The position numbers and the translations under genes were made by a program. A stretch of 64,000 nt of DNA from Candidatus Binatia bacterium (GTDB taxonomy: Bacteria > Desulfobacterota > Binatia > UBA1149 > JAJCZL01): the NCBI GenBank assembly GCA_028278325.1, contig JANQEO010000180.1:1-64000 (forward strand), read 5' to 3'. The notes under the pieces are model-generated. The model worked only from the letters and a program-made list of their open reading frames with translations. It searched no databases and was not told where the DNA came from. Shown here one piece after another: positions 8,306-17,491 of the stretch (position 1 is its first letter; every line of letters begins with the position of its first letter).

Positions 8306-10309
8306 CTACTGGATGTAGCCGAGGGACTTGAGTCGCTCGCGCGTATCCTCGTCCATTTCGAGAGTGTTGATTCCCTGGCGCCGGATGCGGCTGTCGAAGA
8401 TCGACCACTGGCCGTTCAGCCAGCCCGTCATGTCGCTCACCAAGGCCGTGGCGAAACCTGACTTGGTCGAGAGGCGCTTTTGTTCGCCCGGATCCTGAGC
8501 GAGATCGTAAGACTCCAGTCGCCGGCGGAAGAAGTGGTGGACGATCTTCTTGCGCCCTCCCTGCAAGGAAATCTGTACGTTGAGGTTGCGGCGTTTGAAG
8601 AACTCCCCCTGGGTGCTCCGGTTCCACTCGGAATCGCCTCGATAGGACACGCTCGACAGGTCTACGCCTTCGACACCCCGAGGAATGGGAGCCCCAACCA
8701 GTGACAACACAGTCGGCATGATGTCGATGATGCTCGTTTCCATCGTGACGACGTTACGCGTGGGCTTCACTCCGGGAACGTAGACGATCATCGGCACGGC
8801 GAGGACTTCCTCGTACAGGGTCAGTTGATGCCCTTTGCGCCCGTGCTCGAAGAACTCGTCTCCGTGATCGGATGTCACCACCACCATGGTCTTCTCGGCC
8901 AGCCCGAGATCGGCAACGGTCTGAAGAAGCTGGGCGATGTGATCGTCGACCAGCCTTATCTCCCCGTCGTACAGTGCAATGATGTGGTCGAGATCGGCCT
9001 TGTCCATGCCCGCGTGGACAAGCGGGCTGGTGTGGAAGTCGTCGCCCGTGATCGTGCCGGTGTAGCCGGGGTTGAACATGGTGTCGTAGGGAGGTCCGGG
9101 CGCGAAGTCGTAGTGCACATCCCAGTAGTGGAGGAACAAGAAGAACTTCTCTTCGGCGTGGCGATCGAGCCATGCTGCCGCCGTTTTCTGCAACAGGGGG
9201 GCCGTGACCGATTTGTGCGACTCTCCATTGGTTGCGAAGTGGATCGTTTGGTCGTCGTACTCGTCGAAGCCCTTGTCGAAGCCGTACTTGGCTTCCACAT
9301 AGGGCGCCGAGGTGATCGCACCTGTCGTGTAGCCGGCCGCCTTCAGGCTCTCGGCCAGGGTCGGGATATCGGCGCTGAGCTTGCGGTCGTGCCAGATGAC
9401 GCCGTGTCCGAGGATGGAGCGCCCCGTCAGCATCGACATGTGAGCCGGCAGGGTCCATGAGGTCGTGCTGCTGGAGTGGGCGAATCGCACCCCACGCTCG
9501 GCAAGGCTGTCGATGGTGGGCGATGTGTCGCGTTCGTAGCCGTAAGCACCGATGTGATCGGCCCTGAGGCTGTCGATCGAGATAAAGATGATGTTGTAGT
9601 CCTCGGCGAGGGGTGGCCGTCCCGGTGTGCGACGGTCGACGAAGGAAGCGTCCGTCTCTGAAGTGCTGAGCAGAAGCCCGCTGAGCACGACCGCCGCTGC
9701 AGCTCCCGCTGCAAGGCCGGCGGCAGGCCGGCGCGGAGCGCCACCGCGAAGGCAGAAAGAAGTCAATGCGCCGGCCGCGAACAGGATCGACCAGGAGATC
9801 ACCGTTCCGTCGTGGATGAAGTTCCTGGCGGAGTTCTTGATCGCCTTGAGCACGGAGAAGCTCTCGGGGAAGTACACGGTGGTGAGCCAGAAATAGGACA
9901 GCAAGACCAGCTCCACCCCCGCGACGACCACCAGTAGAGGCAGCAACCGGGCGGCGAACGGCCGATTCCGCAGGAGGCCCGAAAGGGTGGCTCCGATGCC
10001 TACGATCAGGGCCAGCGGGGCCCCCACGTAGAGGTTCATCGACAGCAGGTCGGGCGTTATGAAGAGCTTGCTGACGAAGCCCTGGCCGATGAAGGACGTA
10101 AGGGTCTCAGGCAAGGCCAGAGGCTCTCGCAGGGCCAGATAGAGCTGCGAAAAGCCGTCGTACAGATTGGCCGTGGCGAAGGCGGGCGGCGGCAGGATGA
10201 GGTCGGCATAGAGCCACGAAATCACCAGGACCTCCAGGCCGACCTGAAACAGGGCCAGGCCTGCGATGACCAGTATGGACGCGCCAAGGTTGATCAGGAG
10301 TTGTCTCAT
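8306..10309 (-). CDS. Membrane-anchored sulfatase-fold hydrolase/transferase
   Basis: 667 residues. The first ~220 hold about five membrane segments; the rest is an extracytoplasmic Sulfatase (PF00884) domain. Metal-binding Asp lies in ISIDSLRAD (D246). The nucleophile position is Thr (T286 in SWTLPAH) where true sulfatases have the Cys/Ser converted to formylglycine. SDHGDEF near residue 500 supplies further metal ligands. Thr at this site is the chemistry of phosphoglycerol or phosphoethanolamine transferases and phosphodiesterases, so sulfate hydrolysis should not be assumed. The last residues, RLKSLGYIQ, match a tag on three other enzymes here. It is the closest paralogue of 11124-13145, with the same membrane layout. 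Transcribed alone, divergent from a response regulator. Confidence 0.85.
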   Translation of the reverse strand: MRQLLINLGASILVIAGLALFQVGLEVLVISWLYADLILPPPAFATANLYDGFSQLYLALREPLALPETLTSFIGQGFVSKLFITPDLLSMNLYVGAPLALIVGIGATLSGLLRNRPFAARLLPLLVVVAGVELVLLSYFWLTTVYFPESFSVLKAIKNSARNFIHDGTVISWSILFAAGALTSFCLRGGAPRRPAAGLAAGAAAAVVLSGLLLSTSETDASFVDRRTPGRPPLAEDYNIIFISIDSLRADHIGAYGYERDTSPTIDSLAERGVRFAHSSSTTSWTLPAHMSMLTGRSILGHGVIWHDRKLSADIPTLAESLKAAGYTTGAITSAPYVEAKYGFDKGFDEYDDQTIHFATNGESHKSVTAPLLQKTAAAWLDRHAEEKFFLFLHYWDVHYDFAPGPPYDTMFNPGYTGTITGDDFHTSPLVHAGMDKADLDHIIALYDGEIRLVDDHIAQLLQTVADLGLAEKTMVVVTSDHGDEFFEHGRKGHQLTLYEEVLAVPMIVYVPGVKPTRNVVTMETSIIDIMPTVLSLVGAPIPRGVEGVDLSSVSYRGDSEWNRSTQGEFFKRRNLNVQISLQGGRKKIVHHFFRRRLESYDLAQDPGEQKRLSTKSGFATALVSDMTGWLNGQWSIFDSRIRRQGINTLEMDEDTRERLKSLGYIQ

Positions 10310-10360
10310 CTCTCTCCGTATAGGGGCGGGAATGCCGCCAAAGACGACATTATATCAATC

Positions 10361-10387
10361 GCCTCGGGGCTAGATACCCCCCGAGGC
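10361..10387. promoter_or_regulatory. Perfect inverted repeat in a divergent intergenic region
   Basis: GCCTCGGGG (10361-10369) and CCCCGAGGC (10379-10387) form a 9-bp stem with a 9-base loop. It lies between the minus-strand sulfatase-fold gene and the plus-strand response regulator. It could be an operator shared by both genes or an attenuating hairpin; the sequence does not decide. Confidence 0.4.
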
Positions 10388-10465
10388 TCCATTGGCAATA
10401 GGCGGCGGAAGTGGTCAAAATCGGGCTCCTGCGCCGCCTCTGATCCGTGCTCCTGGGGGACGCGA

Positions 10466-11113
10466 TTGGACAGTCAACCAACAGTATTCATCGTCGACGA
10501 TGAGGCCTCGATGCGCGAGTCGCTTCGCTGGCTCATGGAATCCGCAGGGCTGCGCGTGAAGACCTATGCGAGTGGGCCTGAGTTCCTCGACAGCTATGAC
10601 GGTTCGATGCCCGGTTGCCTGGTGATGGATATCCGCATGCCGGGCATGAGCGGCTTGGAGGTACAGAAGGAGCTGGCCGAGAGGGACGTCGGTATTCCCA
10701 TCATCGTGATCACGGCCTTCGGCGAAGTCCAAACCGCCGTGAAAGCCATGAAACGGGGTGCCGTGGATTTCGTGGAGAAGCCCTTTAGCGACCAGAGCAT
10801 CCTCGACAGTGTCCGCACCGCTTTCGACCAGGATGTCCAGCAGCGCGAGATCAGGAGCCGTGTCACGCGCGCCCGGGAGCTGTATGGCACGTTGAGCCCG
10901 CGCGAGCGCCAGGTCTTCAAGCTCGTCGTCGACGGTAAATCCAACAGGGATGCCGCAGCGACGCTCGGCGTGAGTCCGAAGACCATCGAGGTTCACCGGT
11001 CTCACATGATGAAGAAGCTGGGCGCAAGATCTCTAGCCGAGCTGGTCAAGCTGTCGGTTGAACTGGGTGACGAGGCGACGCCCGCGAAAGGCCGCAAGCG
11101 AAACTCTCATTGA
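10466..11113 (+). CDS. FixJ/NarL-type response regulator (REC + LuxR HTH)
   Basis: 215 residues. The receiver domain (residues 5-120) has the acidic pair in VDDE, phospho-acceptor D55 in VMDIRMPG, the conserved Thr in VITAFG and Lys in FVEKPF. The C-terminal LuxR helix-turn-helix starts at LSPRERQVFKLV with SPKTIEVHRS as recognition region. I chose TTG 10466 because GGGGGA ends 5 bases upstream and the receiver fold begins at once; the ATG at 10301 would add a non-native Arg/Ser-rich leader and overlap the divergent gene. No cognate histidine kinase is adjacent, so it is an orphan within this window. It ends 10 bases from the convergent sulfatase-fold gene. Likely target: the flanking genes. 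Confidence 0.88.
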   Translation: MDSQPTVFIVDDEASMRESLRWLMESAGLRVKTYASGPEFLDSYDGSMPGCLVMDIRMPGMSGLEVQKELAERDVGIPIIVITAFGEVQTAVKAMKRGAVDFVEKPFSDQSILDSVRTAFDQDVQQREIRSRVTRARELYGTLSPRERQVFKLVVDGKSNRDAAATLGVSPKTIEVHRSHMMKKLGARSLAELVKLSVELGDEATPAKGRKRNSH

Positions 11114-11123
11114 GGCGGCTCGT

Positions 11124-13145
11124 TCAGTCGCCTACGTATCCGAGGGAGCGCAGCCTCTCGAGTGTCTCGGCGTCGTGCTCTATGCGAACCGGGCCGCTCG
11201 ATTGCTCCTGCATGAAACGGTAGCTGCGCCAGACGCTCTCGAGCCAGGCGGCCAACTCGGTCAAAGCCGCGCGTGTTTCTTCGGGGTCGGAGTCGTAGAG
11301 ATTCTTCTGCTCTCCGGGATCGTCAGCCAGGCTGTACAGCTCAACCTGTGGGCTGTCCGGATGGAGGATACGGTTGAAGTGTTGGATGACCTTGTCCGCC
11401 CTCGTCCGCCTCATCGCCTGGATGTTGAATACGGTCTTGTCGAAGAAGGCCCCGTACACCGGGCGGTCAGGGTCGTCTTCTTCCCCTTTCAGTAGGGGGA
11501 TCAGGCTGCGTCCCTCCATCAGCTGAGGGTATTCGACCCCGGCCGCGTCCAGGATCGTTGGAGCTATGTCGACCAAGGTCGCCTGTTGCTCGACGACCTT
11601 GCCGGCGTGGCTCGCCGCTCCGGGGAATCGGATCACCAACGGCACCCAGAGGACCTCCTCGTAGAGGGTTCGGTGGTGACCGGTGAAGCCGTGTTCGAAG
11701 AACTCGTCTCCATGGTCGGATACGACGATCACGAGTGTCGAGTCCGAGAGGCCGAGCTTGTCGAGTTCGCCGAGGACCCGCTTGACGTGATCGTCGGTGA
11801 AGCGGATCTCGCCGTCGTACAGAGCCAGGATATGTTCGAGATCACGCGGGTCCATCCCTTCGTGAATGGCAGGGTCCTCCAGGAAGTTGGTCGCGTCGAC
11901 CTCACCGTCGTAGTGAGGGTCGAACATGACGTCGTAGGGCGGGGGCGGGATGTAATTGTAGTGTATGTCGAAGTAGTGGAGGAACAGGAAGAACCGCTCG
12001 CTGGCATGTTCACGTAGCCACTGGATGCCGCGAGTGGTGATCTCCGGTGCCACTATGGCGGACCGTGCCTCCTTCTTGTGCTCGTAGCCTTCGCTCAGGT
12101 CCTCGTAGATGTCCATACCGCGGGAGTAACCGTAGCGGGCGGCTGTGTAGGGTGCGGATACGAAGCCGGCGGTGGCGTAGTCCTTCTGTTTGAGCAGCTC
12201 ACCGAGCGTAGGGACGGCCGGGTGTAGGGTGTAGGTGTCTTCTACGACCCCGTGAGACACCTGATAACGGCCCGTCAACATCGTGAGATGGGTGGGAAGC
12301 GTCCATGGCGAGGTGGCTATGGCGTTGGCGAAACGCGCGCCCTCGTCCGCGAGTTGGTCAAGACGCGGCGTGGTGTCACGGTCGTGGCCGTAGCTCCCGA
12401 CTCGGTCGGCGCGCAGACTGTCCAGCGATATGAGCAGAATGTTGTAGGGGCTCGGCTCCGCGGACGCCGGTGTGTCGCGTATCGGGTTCAAGGCGGTGAC
12501 GGCCGAGGGAACCGGAACGAAGTTGAGCACCAAAGCCGCTGCTACGGTGGCCGCCGCAACGGCGTAGCCGAGGCGTGAGCGCAGGCCGGATCGGCCTATC
12601 AGCAGGTGAGACAGGAGTCCGGATGCAGCAAGCACGCAGACCGCGATTATGGTTCCGTCGAGTACCAGAGCGCGCAGGCGGTAGTAGAGCTGCTTGAGCA
12701 TGCGCAAGTCGTCGAGCCGGAGCGAATCGAGCAGCACCGCCGTGTGGACGGCCAGGCCCACCGCGAGCCAGACCCATAGATAGCCGCGCAGGCTCGCCTG
12801 TCTGCGACCGGCTACCACCGTTCCCGTCACCCCGCCGACTGCTCCTGTCACCAGCGCGGTCGCGACGACAGCGGGCAGCAGGTCGACGAGGATCAGGAGA
12901 TGGTTCGACAGTCCGGGGGCACGGAAATGATCCGGCAGTGCGGGCAGCCAAGCCAGGAACGGGTCCGCGAAGTAGCGGATCTTGGCAAGGAAGTCATAAA
13001 GCTGGGTGGGGAAGAATCCGTAGGGCGGCAGGATCTGTCCGGCAAAGACCCAGGCCACCGCCGCGGTTTCGAGGAGTGCCTGGAAGGTGGCCAGTATCAG
13101 CAAGGCGCCGATGCTGGCGGCGACGTGACGGCGCAACTGATCCAC
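11124..13145 (-). CDS. Membrane-anchored sulfatase-fold hydrolase/transferase
   Basis: 673 residues with about five N-terminal membrane segments (to ~215) and an extracytoplasmic Sulfatase-fold domain. Metal Asp D242 is in ISLDSLRAD, the nucleophile position is T282 (PWTLPTH), and SDHGDEFFEHG holds later metal ligands. As in its paralogue at 8306, Thr replaces the formylglycine Cys/Ser. It ends in RLRSLGYVGD. It is the last gene of a minus-strand trio (ArnT/PMT-like glycosyltransferase, GT2 glycosyltransferase, this enzyme) with gaps of 3-4 bases, so it probably decorates the lipid-linked or surface glycan those enzymes build, for example with phosphoglycerol or phosphoethanolamine. The donor is unknown. 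Confidence 0.85.
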   Translation of the reverse strand: MDQLRRHVAASIGALLILATFQALLETAAVAWVFAGQILPPYGFFPTQLYDFLAKIRYFADPFLAWLPALPDHFRAPGLSNHLLILVDLLPAVVATALVTGAVGGVTGTVVAGRRQASLRGYLWVWLAVGLAVHTAVLLDSLRLDDLRMLKQLYYRLRALVLDGTIIAVCVLAASGLLSHLLIGRSGLRSRLGYAVAAATVAAALVLNFVPVPSAVTALNPIRDTPASAEPSPYNILLISLDSLRADRVGSYGHDRDTTPRLDQLADEGARFANAIATSPWTLPTHLTMLTGRYQVSHGVVEDTYTLHPAVPTLGELLKQKDYATAGFVSAPYTAARYGYSRGMDIYEDLSEGYEHKKEARSAIVAPEITTRGIQWLREHASERFFLFLHYFDIHYNYIPPPPYDVMFDPHYDGEVDATNFLEDPAIHEGMDPRDLEHILALYDGEIRFTDDHVKRVLGELDKLGLSDSTLVIVVSDHGDEFFEHGFTGHHRTLYEEVLWVPLVIRFPGAASHAGKVVEQQATLVDIAPTILDAAGVEYPQLMEGRSLIPLLKGEEDDPDRPVYGAFFDKTVFNIQAMRRTRADKVIQHFNRILHPDSPQVELYSLADDPGEQKNLYDSDPEETRAALTELAAWLESVWRSYRFMQEQSSGPVRIEHDAETLERLRSLGYVGD

Positions 13146-13148
13146 AGT

Positions 13149-14228
13149 CTAGCTGTCCTTCAGCGCGGGCTTCCCGAGGCCGATCAAAGAGGGCTCCTGT
13201 ATGGCCCATCCGACCAGGGCCGAAAGGAAGCTCAGGCTATAGGTAACGTCACAGGCCAGTCCGATGCCTGCGCAGTACAAGCGCTCGATGCCCGAAAGCC
13301 AGCGCCGAGAGTTCAGCCAATAGTGGCCTGCGCGCAGTGCGACCAGCGCCAATAGCGGAAGGATCATGCCGCTTCCCAACGCTGCGCACGCCAGTGCACC
13401 GATCACGATGGGGCCCATGAGGATCTGCACGAACCTGTGGATTATGCGCGAGCGCCGGTTGTCCTGCTTGCCGGTCATGAGGTGATGCCCCAGGCCGTAC
13501 TTCAGGAAGATGTAGCCTTGGCCGTGCGCGTACTTGTACTGCTTCTTGATGACCTTGAAGAGAGTGTCTTCGGTGGTTCCGAAGTCCAGTGCGAACTTCA
13601 GCCGCTTGTCCTGAAGAAGGCGATAGCCTTTCAGGCGCATGCGGGCCGAGATGTCCTGATCCTCGGTGGAGTTGTAGAGTCCCTCGAACCAGAAGCCGAT
13701 ATCTTCGAGGGCCTTCTTCCGGACGAGATCGCACCTGGTCTCGATGAAGCTGACCTCGAAAAGTTCTTCATCGGATTCGACCACGTCGAGAAGGTTGACT
13801 GCGGTGAAGAGTCGCTGGATGGTTCCGAGTTGACCGAGATCGTCGAAGATTCCTTGTCCCGATACGGCCCCGATCTCACCATCCGACATGTAAGCGACCG
13901 CTCTTTCGATGTACTCGGGGTCGGTGAGGCAGCAGTCGCTGGCCATGAGGAGAAGATGCTCTCCGTCGGCGGTTTGGCTTCCGATGTTGTAAGCGCCCGC
14001 AGTGCCACGGTTGGTCTCGTTGAAGACCGGCCTGATACGGTCCCCGAAGGAACGCAGGATCTCGGCTGTCGAGTCCGTGGAGGCATCGTCGACAACGACG
14101 CATTCCAGGGGCGAGTAAGTCTGGGTGAAGACCGATTCCACGGCACGCTTGATCGTGGTCGCCCCATTGAAGACGGGAATCACGACGCTGACCAGGGGGC
14201 GGGCTGTCGACTCGGTCTTCTCGGTCAT
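13149..14228 (-). CDS. Family 2 glycosyltransferase with C-terminal membrane segments
   Basis: 359 residues. The GT-A start SVVIPVFNGATTI, then VVDDASTDST (nucleotide-binding Asp pair) near residue 45 and ASDCCLTDPE near 95, identify a GT2 inverting glycosyltransferase using a nucleotide-sugar. After residue ~250 there are two or three hydrophobic helices, so the enzyme is membrane-bound with a cytoplasmic active site. It overlaps no neighbour but sits 4 bases from each one in the same operon. Sugar and acceptor cannot be read from sequence. Confidence 0.87.
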   Translation of the reverse strand: MTEKTESTARPLVSVVIPVFNGATTIKRAVESVFTQTYSPLECVVVDDASTDSTAEILRSFGDRIRPVFNETNRGTAGAYNIGSQTADGEHLLLMASDCCLTDPEYIERAVAYMSDGEIGAVSGQGIFDDLGQLGTIQRLFTAVNLLDVVESDEELFEVSFIETRCDLVRKKALEDIGFWFEGLYNSTEDQDISARMRLKGYRLLQDKRLKFALDFGTTEDTLFKVIKKQYKYAHGQGYIFLKYGLGHHLMTGKQDNRRSRIIHRFVQILMGPIVIGALACAALGSGMILPLLALVALRAGHYWLNSRRWLSGIERLYCAGIGLACDVTYSLSFLSALVGWAIQEPSLIGLGKPALKDS

Positions 14229-14232
14229 GATC

Positions 14233-16011
14233 TTATGGCGCCTCCGTGGCCGGCGAGCGTCCGTAAATCGTGATCTCGGGGTTGAGGCTCTTCATCAGCG
14301 GTCTTTCGATCCACGGATCGGCTTGGAAGCGGGCCAACTCCGAGTAGCCCAGTTTGCCCGATCTCAGGCTCTCGAGAAACTCCAGGTTCTGGCGGCGGTT
14401 GTAGTTCATGACTTTGCCGGTGACGCTGATCTGTGCCGGGATCCATTCATCGGCCTTCTCCGCGTCGGATTGCCAGTCCGTCTTGTACTTAACCGTGATG
14501 CCGGAAATCCCGGCACTCGACAGTACCACATAGTCGGGGTTGCGCTCCGCAAACGCGTTTATGGTGCGGTCCATGAAGGCTACTCTTTCAATATGCGCAG
14601 ACCGCTCGAACCTCGGCAAGTAGGTCGGCCGCTGGTAGGTCTCGACCGAATCCTCGGGGCCGAGGTTCTGGGCCAGCCAGTCCTCGGCCCGGTAGCGTCC
14701 GTCACGGACCATCATCTGCGAAACGTCGAAGCCGTAGACGGCGATGTAAACGAATGCCAGCACTGCGATTCCGAGGCGCAGAGGGCGAAGCTGGCGGCCC
14801 TCCAGCAGCGCGCCCAGAGCGATGCCTGCCGAGACGGCCCCAAGCACGCTCACCGGCAGAACGTAGCGCACGCTGAGCGACAGCATGGCTTTTACGCCGA
14901 CGAGGTAGAACCCGATGGCGGCGGCCACCGCCATCGCCGCCCAATACGGTCTCTTGATTGCCGCGATTGCGAGTCCGATCAGGGCCAAGGCGGTGGTTGG
15001 AAGGCCCAGGCTTTCCATTACTCGAGTGGCGGCGATTCCCAGTTGGGCCAGTTCGACCGACCAGCCGCGATATCCTTCGAAGTCGATGGGGAAGTAGTAG
15101 GGCGCGTACTTCGCAGCTACTTCCTCCGGCAGGCTGTGGGTAAGGAAAGCGAGCCGCTGCGTGAACCCTGTCGGGTTCCACAGGACGTTGTTCGCCAGCA
15201 CTATCGTCACGGCCGTTGCGGCCGCTGCAAGCAGACCTCCGACTACGAGATCCCTGAACGGTCGCGCCGCAAGCAGGTGAACGGCGATGAGTACGACGGG
15301 TAGGCCCAGAAAGAAGCCTCCGGCTATCTCTTTGGTGGACACCGCCATCGCCGCCCCGACTCCGAGCATCAACCAAGCTCCGCCCCTTGCTCCACCTTCG
15401 GCGATGCGCACGGCACCAAGGAAGGCGAGCATGGTCCAGAAGGTGTAGGGGACCTCGACGTTGGTCGTGTGACTGTAGAACACCATGGGGTAGCAGAGGG
15501 CGGTGGCCGCGGCTGCCGACCAGCCATGGATGCGCCCGAAGGAACGGTTGACGAGTAGGTAGGCGATGGCTGCCACACCTGCGCCCATGGTGGCGCTCAC
15601 CGCGCGGCCGATGAGTGCCAACACTGCGAGCGTAGTGTCGGGATCGGCCATGCCGTAGGGGAAGGTGCTGGTGGGGTCCTCGATTCCGCCCGTGAGGAAG
15701 AGAAAGCCGACATAGGGCGCATACAGCGTCGCGAGTATCAGCACGTGGCCCATCGGGTACTTGAACCAGAACCATCCGCTGTTCCACGGCTCGGCAACGA
15801 ATACCCGGTACATGACGGATAGTGGTGCACCCGGCTTGATTGCATCGGCTGCCCAAGTGTCGTTGCCGTTGGGCAGCCCCCAGCCGAGGCCGATGCAATA
15901 GAACACCAGCGTCACGGCGAAGATCAGGCACGCCGGCTTCCACTCGGGTTCGCTTGGTCGCTTAGCGGTGTCGTGCATATCGGGTTCGGCGACAGCCATG
16001 TCAGGTCGCAT
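14233..16011 (-). CDS. ArnT/PMT-like integral membrane glycosyltransferase (GT39/GT83 type)
   Basis: About 592 residues from ATG 16011. The frame runs further up to 16260, but that extension is Arg/Cys-rich and unlike a protein leader. The protein has ten or more hydrophobic helices starting at IFAVTLVFYCIGLGW, with a first periplasmic loop carrying acidic residues (NDTWAADAIK), as in dolichyl- or undecaprenyl-phosphate-sugar-using glycosyltransferases. It should transfer a sugar from a polyprenyl-phosphate donor to a lipid, protein or glycan outside the membrane. It is first in a three-gene minus-strand operon. None of the candidate starts (16011, 15999, 15978) has a clear RBS. Confidence 0.75.
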   Translation of the reverse strand: MRPDMAVAEPDMHDTAKRPSEPEWKPACLIFAVTLVFYCIGLGWGLPNGNDTWAADAIKPGAPLSVMYRVFVAEPWNSGWFWFKYPMGHVLILATLYAPYVGFLFLTGGIEDPTSTFPYGMADPDTTLAVLALIGRAVSATMGAGVAAIAYLLVNRSFGRIHGWSAAAATALCYPMVFYSHTTNVEVPYTFWTMLAFLGAVRIAEGGARGGAWLMLGVGAAMAVSTKEIAGGFFLGLPVVLIAVHLLAARPFRDLVVGGLLAAAATAVTIVLANNVLWNPTGFTQRLAFLTHSLPEEVAAKYAPYYFPIDFEGYRGWSVELAQLGIAATRVMESLGLPTTALALIGLAIAAIKRPYWAAMAVAAAIGFYLVGVKAMLSLSVRYVLPVSVLGAVSAGIALGALLEGRQLRPLRLGIAVLAFVYIAVYGFDVSQMMVRDGRYRAEDWLAQNLGPEDSVETYQRPTYLPRFERSAHIERVAFMDRTINAFAERNPDYVVLSSAGISGITVKYKTDWQSDAEKADEWIPAQISVTGKVMNYNRRQNLEFLESLRSGKLGYSELARFQADPWIERPLMKSLNPEITIYGRSPATEAP

Positions 16012-16205
16012 GGCGCGTGCGGGGCAGAGTCGAGGCGAAACGGTCGCGCAACGCCTCGTATCCGCCGATCGGAGCCGGGCCTGAGGCTCCTGTACCAGAG
16101 TGAGAATATACCAACGCGACCGACAGCCAACAACGTCGGGCTGGTGTGACGCCCTTACGGAGAGGGCCGGCGGGCATGGGCCAAAAAAGCAGCCGGCGGC
16201 ACCGT

Positions 16206-16233
16206 TTGCGTCGCTTGAAGGGAGCGATATAAA
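16206..16233 (+). promoter_or_regulatory. Possible sigma-70 promoter of the malate-CoA ligase operon
   Basis: TTGCGT (16206-16211) and TATAAA (16228-16233) are spaced by 16 bases, 54 bases before the mtkA start. The match is fair only; no operator is evident. Confidence 0.35.
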
Positions 16234-16287
16234 AGCTGTTTTTCCCGGCCACCCAGACACGGCCCATCATCAAAAGGATCTACTCGC

Positions 16288-17487
16288 ATGCGCTTTTATG
16301 AGTTCGAAGCAAAGAACCTGTTCCGCCGCCACGGGATGCCGCTGGGGAATAGCGGTGTAGCAGAGAGCGCGGAGGATGCGCGCCGCATCGCCGCCGAAAT
16401 CGGCGGGCCTGTCGTTCTCAAGGGGCAGGTGCTTTCAGGCGGCCGCATGAAAGCCGGCGCCGTGAAGTTCGCCGACACCCCCGAGGAAGCGGCGGCGCAC
16501 TTCGATGCGATCATGCCGATCGTGGTCAACGGCCAGAAGGCTCGGTCGGTTCTCGTCGAAGATAAGAGCGCCATAGAGCAGGAGTACTTCGCCGCGATTA
16601 CGTGGGACGGACGGCGTAAGCAGCCCGTTCTCGTGTTCTCCGACATGGGGGGTATCGACATCGAGGAGGTGGCCGAGAAGCACCCTGAGCACGTTTCCAA
16701 GACGCACTTCTCTTCTATCCTTCCGATCTCACCAAGAATCGCGAAGGAAGCGATCGGCGCTACCGGAGTGAGTGGATCGGCCCTCAATCGCCTTACCCCG
16801 ATCGTATTCGAGTTGATGAAGGTGTTTCTCGAGTACGATCTCACGCTGGCCGAGATCAACCCTCTGGGACGTCTCGAGGACGGCCGCTTCATCGTCCTGG
16901 ACGGGCACATAGACATGGAGGCCGAGGCTCGCGGGCGCCACAAGGCCCTATTGGAGGAGCTCGCCATCAGGCCCGAGGAGACACGGCAGGCGAGGGAGCC
17001 TACCGAATTCGAGATCACGGGAGCCGAGCTGAACGCCGTCGATCACCGGGGCGTTGCCGGCAACGTCGTGGAGTTCGATGGAAACCTCGGCCTGGTCATC
17101 GGAGCCGGGGGAGGCTCGTTGACTTTGTTCGATGCGGTTCGCAAGCACGGCGGACGGCCCGCCAACTACTGCGAGATCGGCGGCAACCCGAGTGTCAACA
17201 AAGCCCGCAACCTGACGAAGCTGATCCTGTCGAAGCCCGGCGTCGAGAGGATCGCGGTAATGATGAACGTCGTGTCCAACACCCGTGTCGACATCGTCGC
17301 CCGCGGGGTGATCAAGGGCTGTATAGAGGCGGGCAAGGATCCGGCCGAGGTGATCACCATATTCCGCATACCCGGATCCTGGGAAGAAGAAGGCTTCAAG
17401 ATACTCGAAAAGTACGGTGTCGAGTATTGCGACCGTTCGGTATCGATGTACGAAGCCGCCGGTAAGGCCGTAGCAAAGTTGGGGTAA
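16288..17487 (+). CDS. mtkA: Malate-CoA ligase (malate thiokinase) beta subunit / succinyl-CoA synthetase beta-like
   Basis: 399 residues with an N-terminal ATP-grasp domain (MRFYEFEAKNLFRRHG; VVLKGQVLSGGRMKAG) and a C-terminal CoA-ligase domain (IGGNPS, AEINPLGRLEDGRF). This is the SucC fold. The next genes are the SucD-like alpha subunit, a ferredoxin and a malyl-CoA lyase. Because of the lyase, malate is a better substrate guess than succinate: ATP + malate + CoA giving malyl-CoA, ADP and phosphate, as in the serine cycle. RBS AAGGAT lies ~8 bases before the ATG. A housekeeping succinyl-CoA synthetase remains possible; the test is co-occurrence of separate sucCD elsewhere in the genome. 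Confidence 0.8.
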   Translation: MRFYEFEAKNLFRRHGMPLGNSGVAESAEDARRIAAEIGGPVVLKGQVLSGGRMKAGAVKFADTPEEAAAHFDAIMPIVVNGQKARSVLVEDKSAIEQEYFAAITWDGRRKQPVLVFSDMGGIDIEEVAEKHPEHVSKTHFSSILPISPRIAKEAIGATGVSGSALNRLTPIVFELMKVFLEYDLTLAEINPLGRLEDGRFIVLDGHIDMEAEARGRHKALLEELAIRPEETRQAREPTEFEITGAELNAVDHRGVAGNVVEFDGNLGLVIGAGGGSLTLFDAVRKHGGRPANYCEIGGNPSVNKARNLTKLILSKPGVERIAVMMNVVSNTRVDIVARGVIKGCIEAGKDPAEVITIFRIPGSWEEEGFKILEKYGVEYCDRSVSMYEAAGKAVAKLG

Positions 17488-17491
17488 AGCG

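Noticed and set aside
10301..10465. ATG start giving the response regulator 55 extra residues
   Set aside because: It would overlap the divergent gene's start and adds non-native sequence; TTG 10466 has a well-placed RBS directly before the receiver fold.
16012..16260. N-terminal 83-residue extension of the ArnT/PMT-like protein
   Set aside because: Cys/Arg/Ser-rich, no RBS, and it runs into the promoter region of the divergent mtkA gene.
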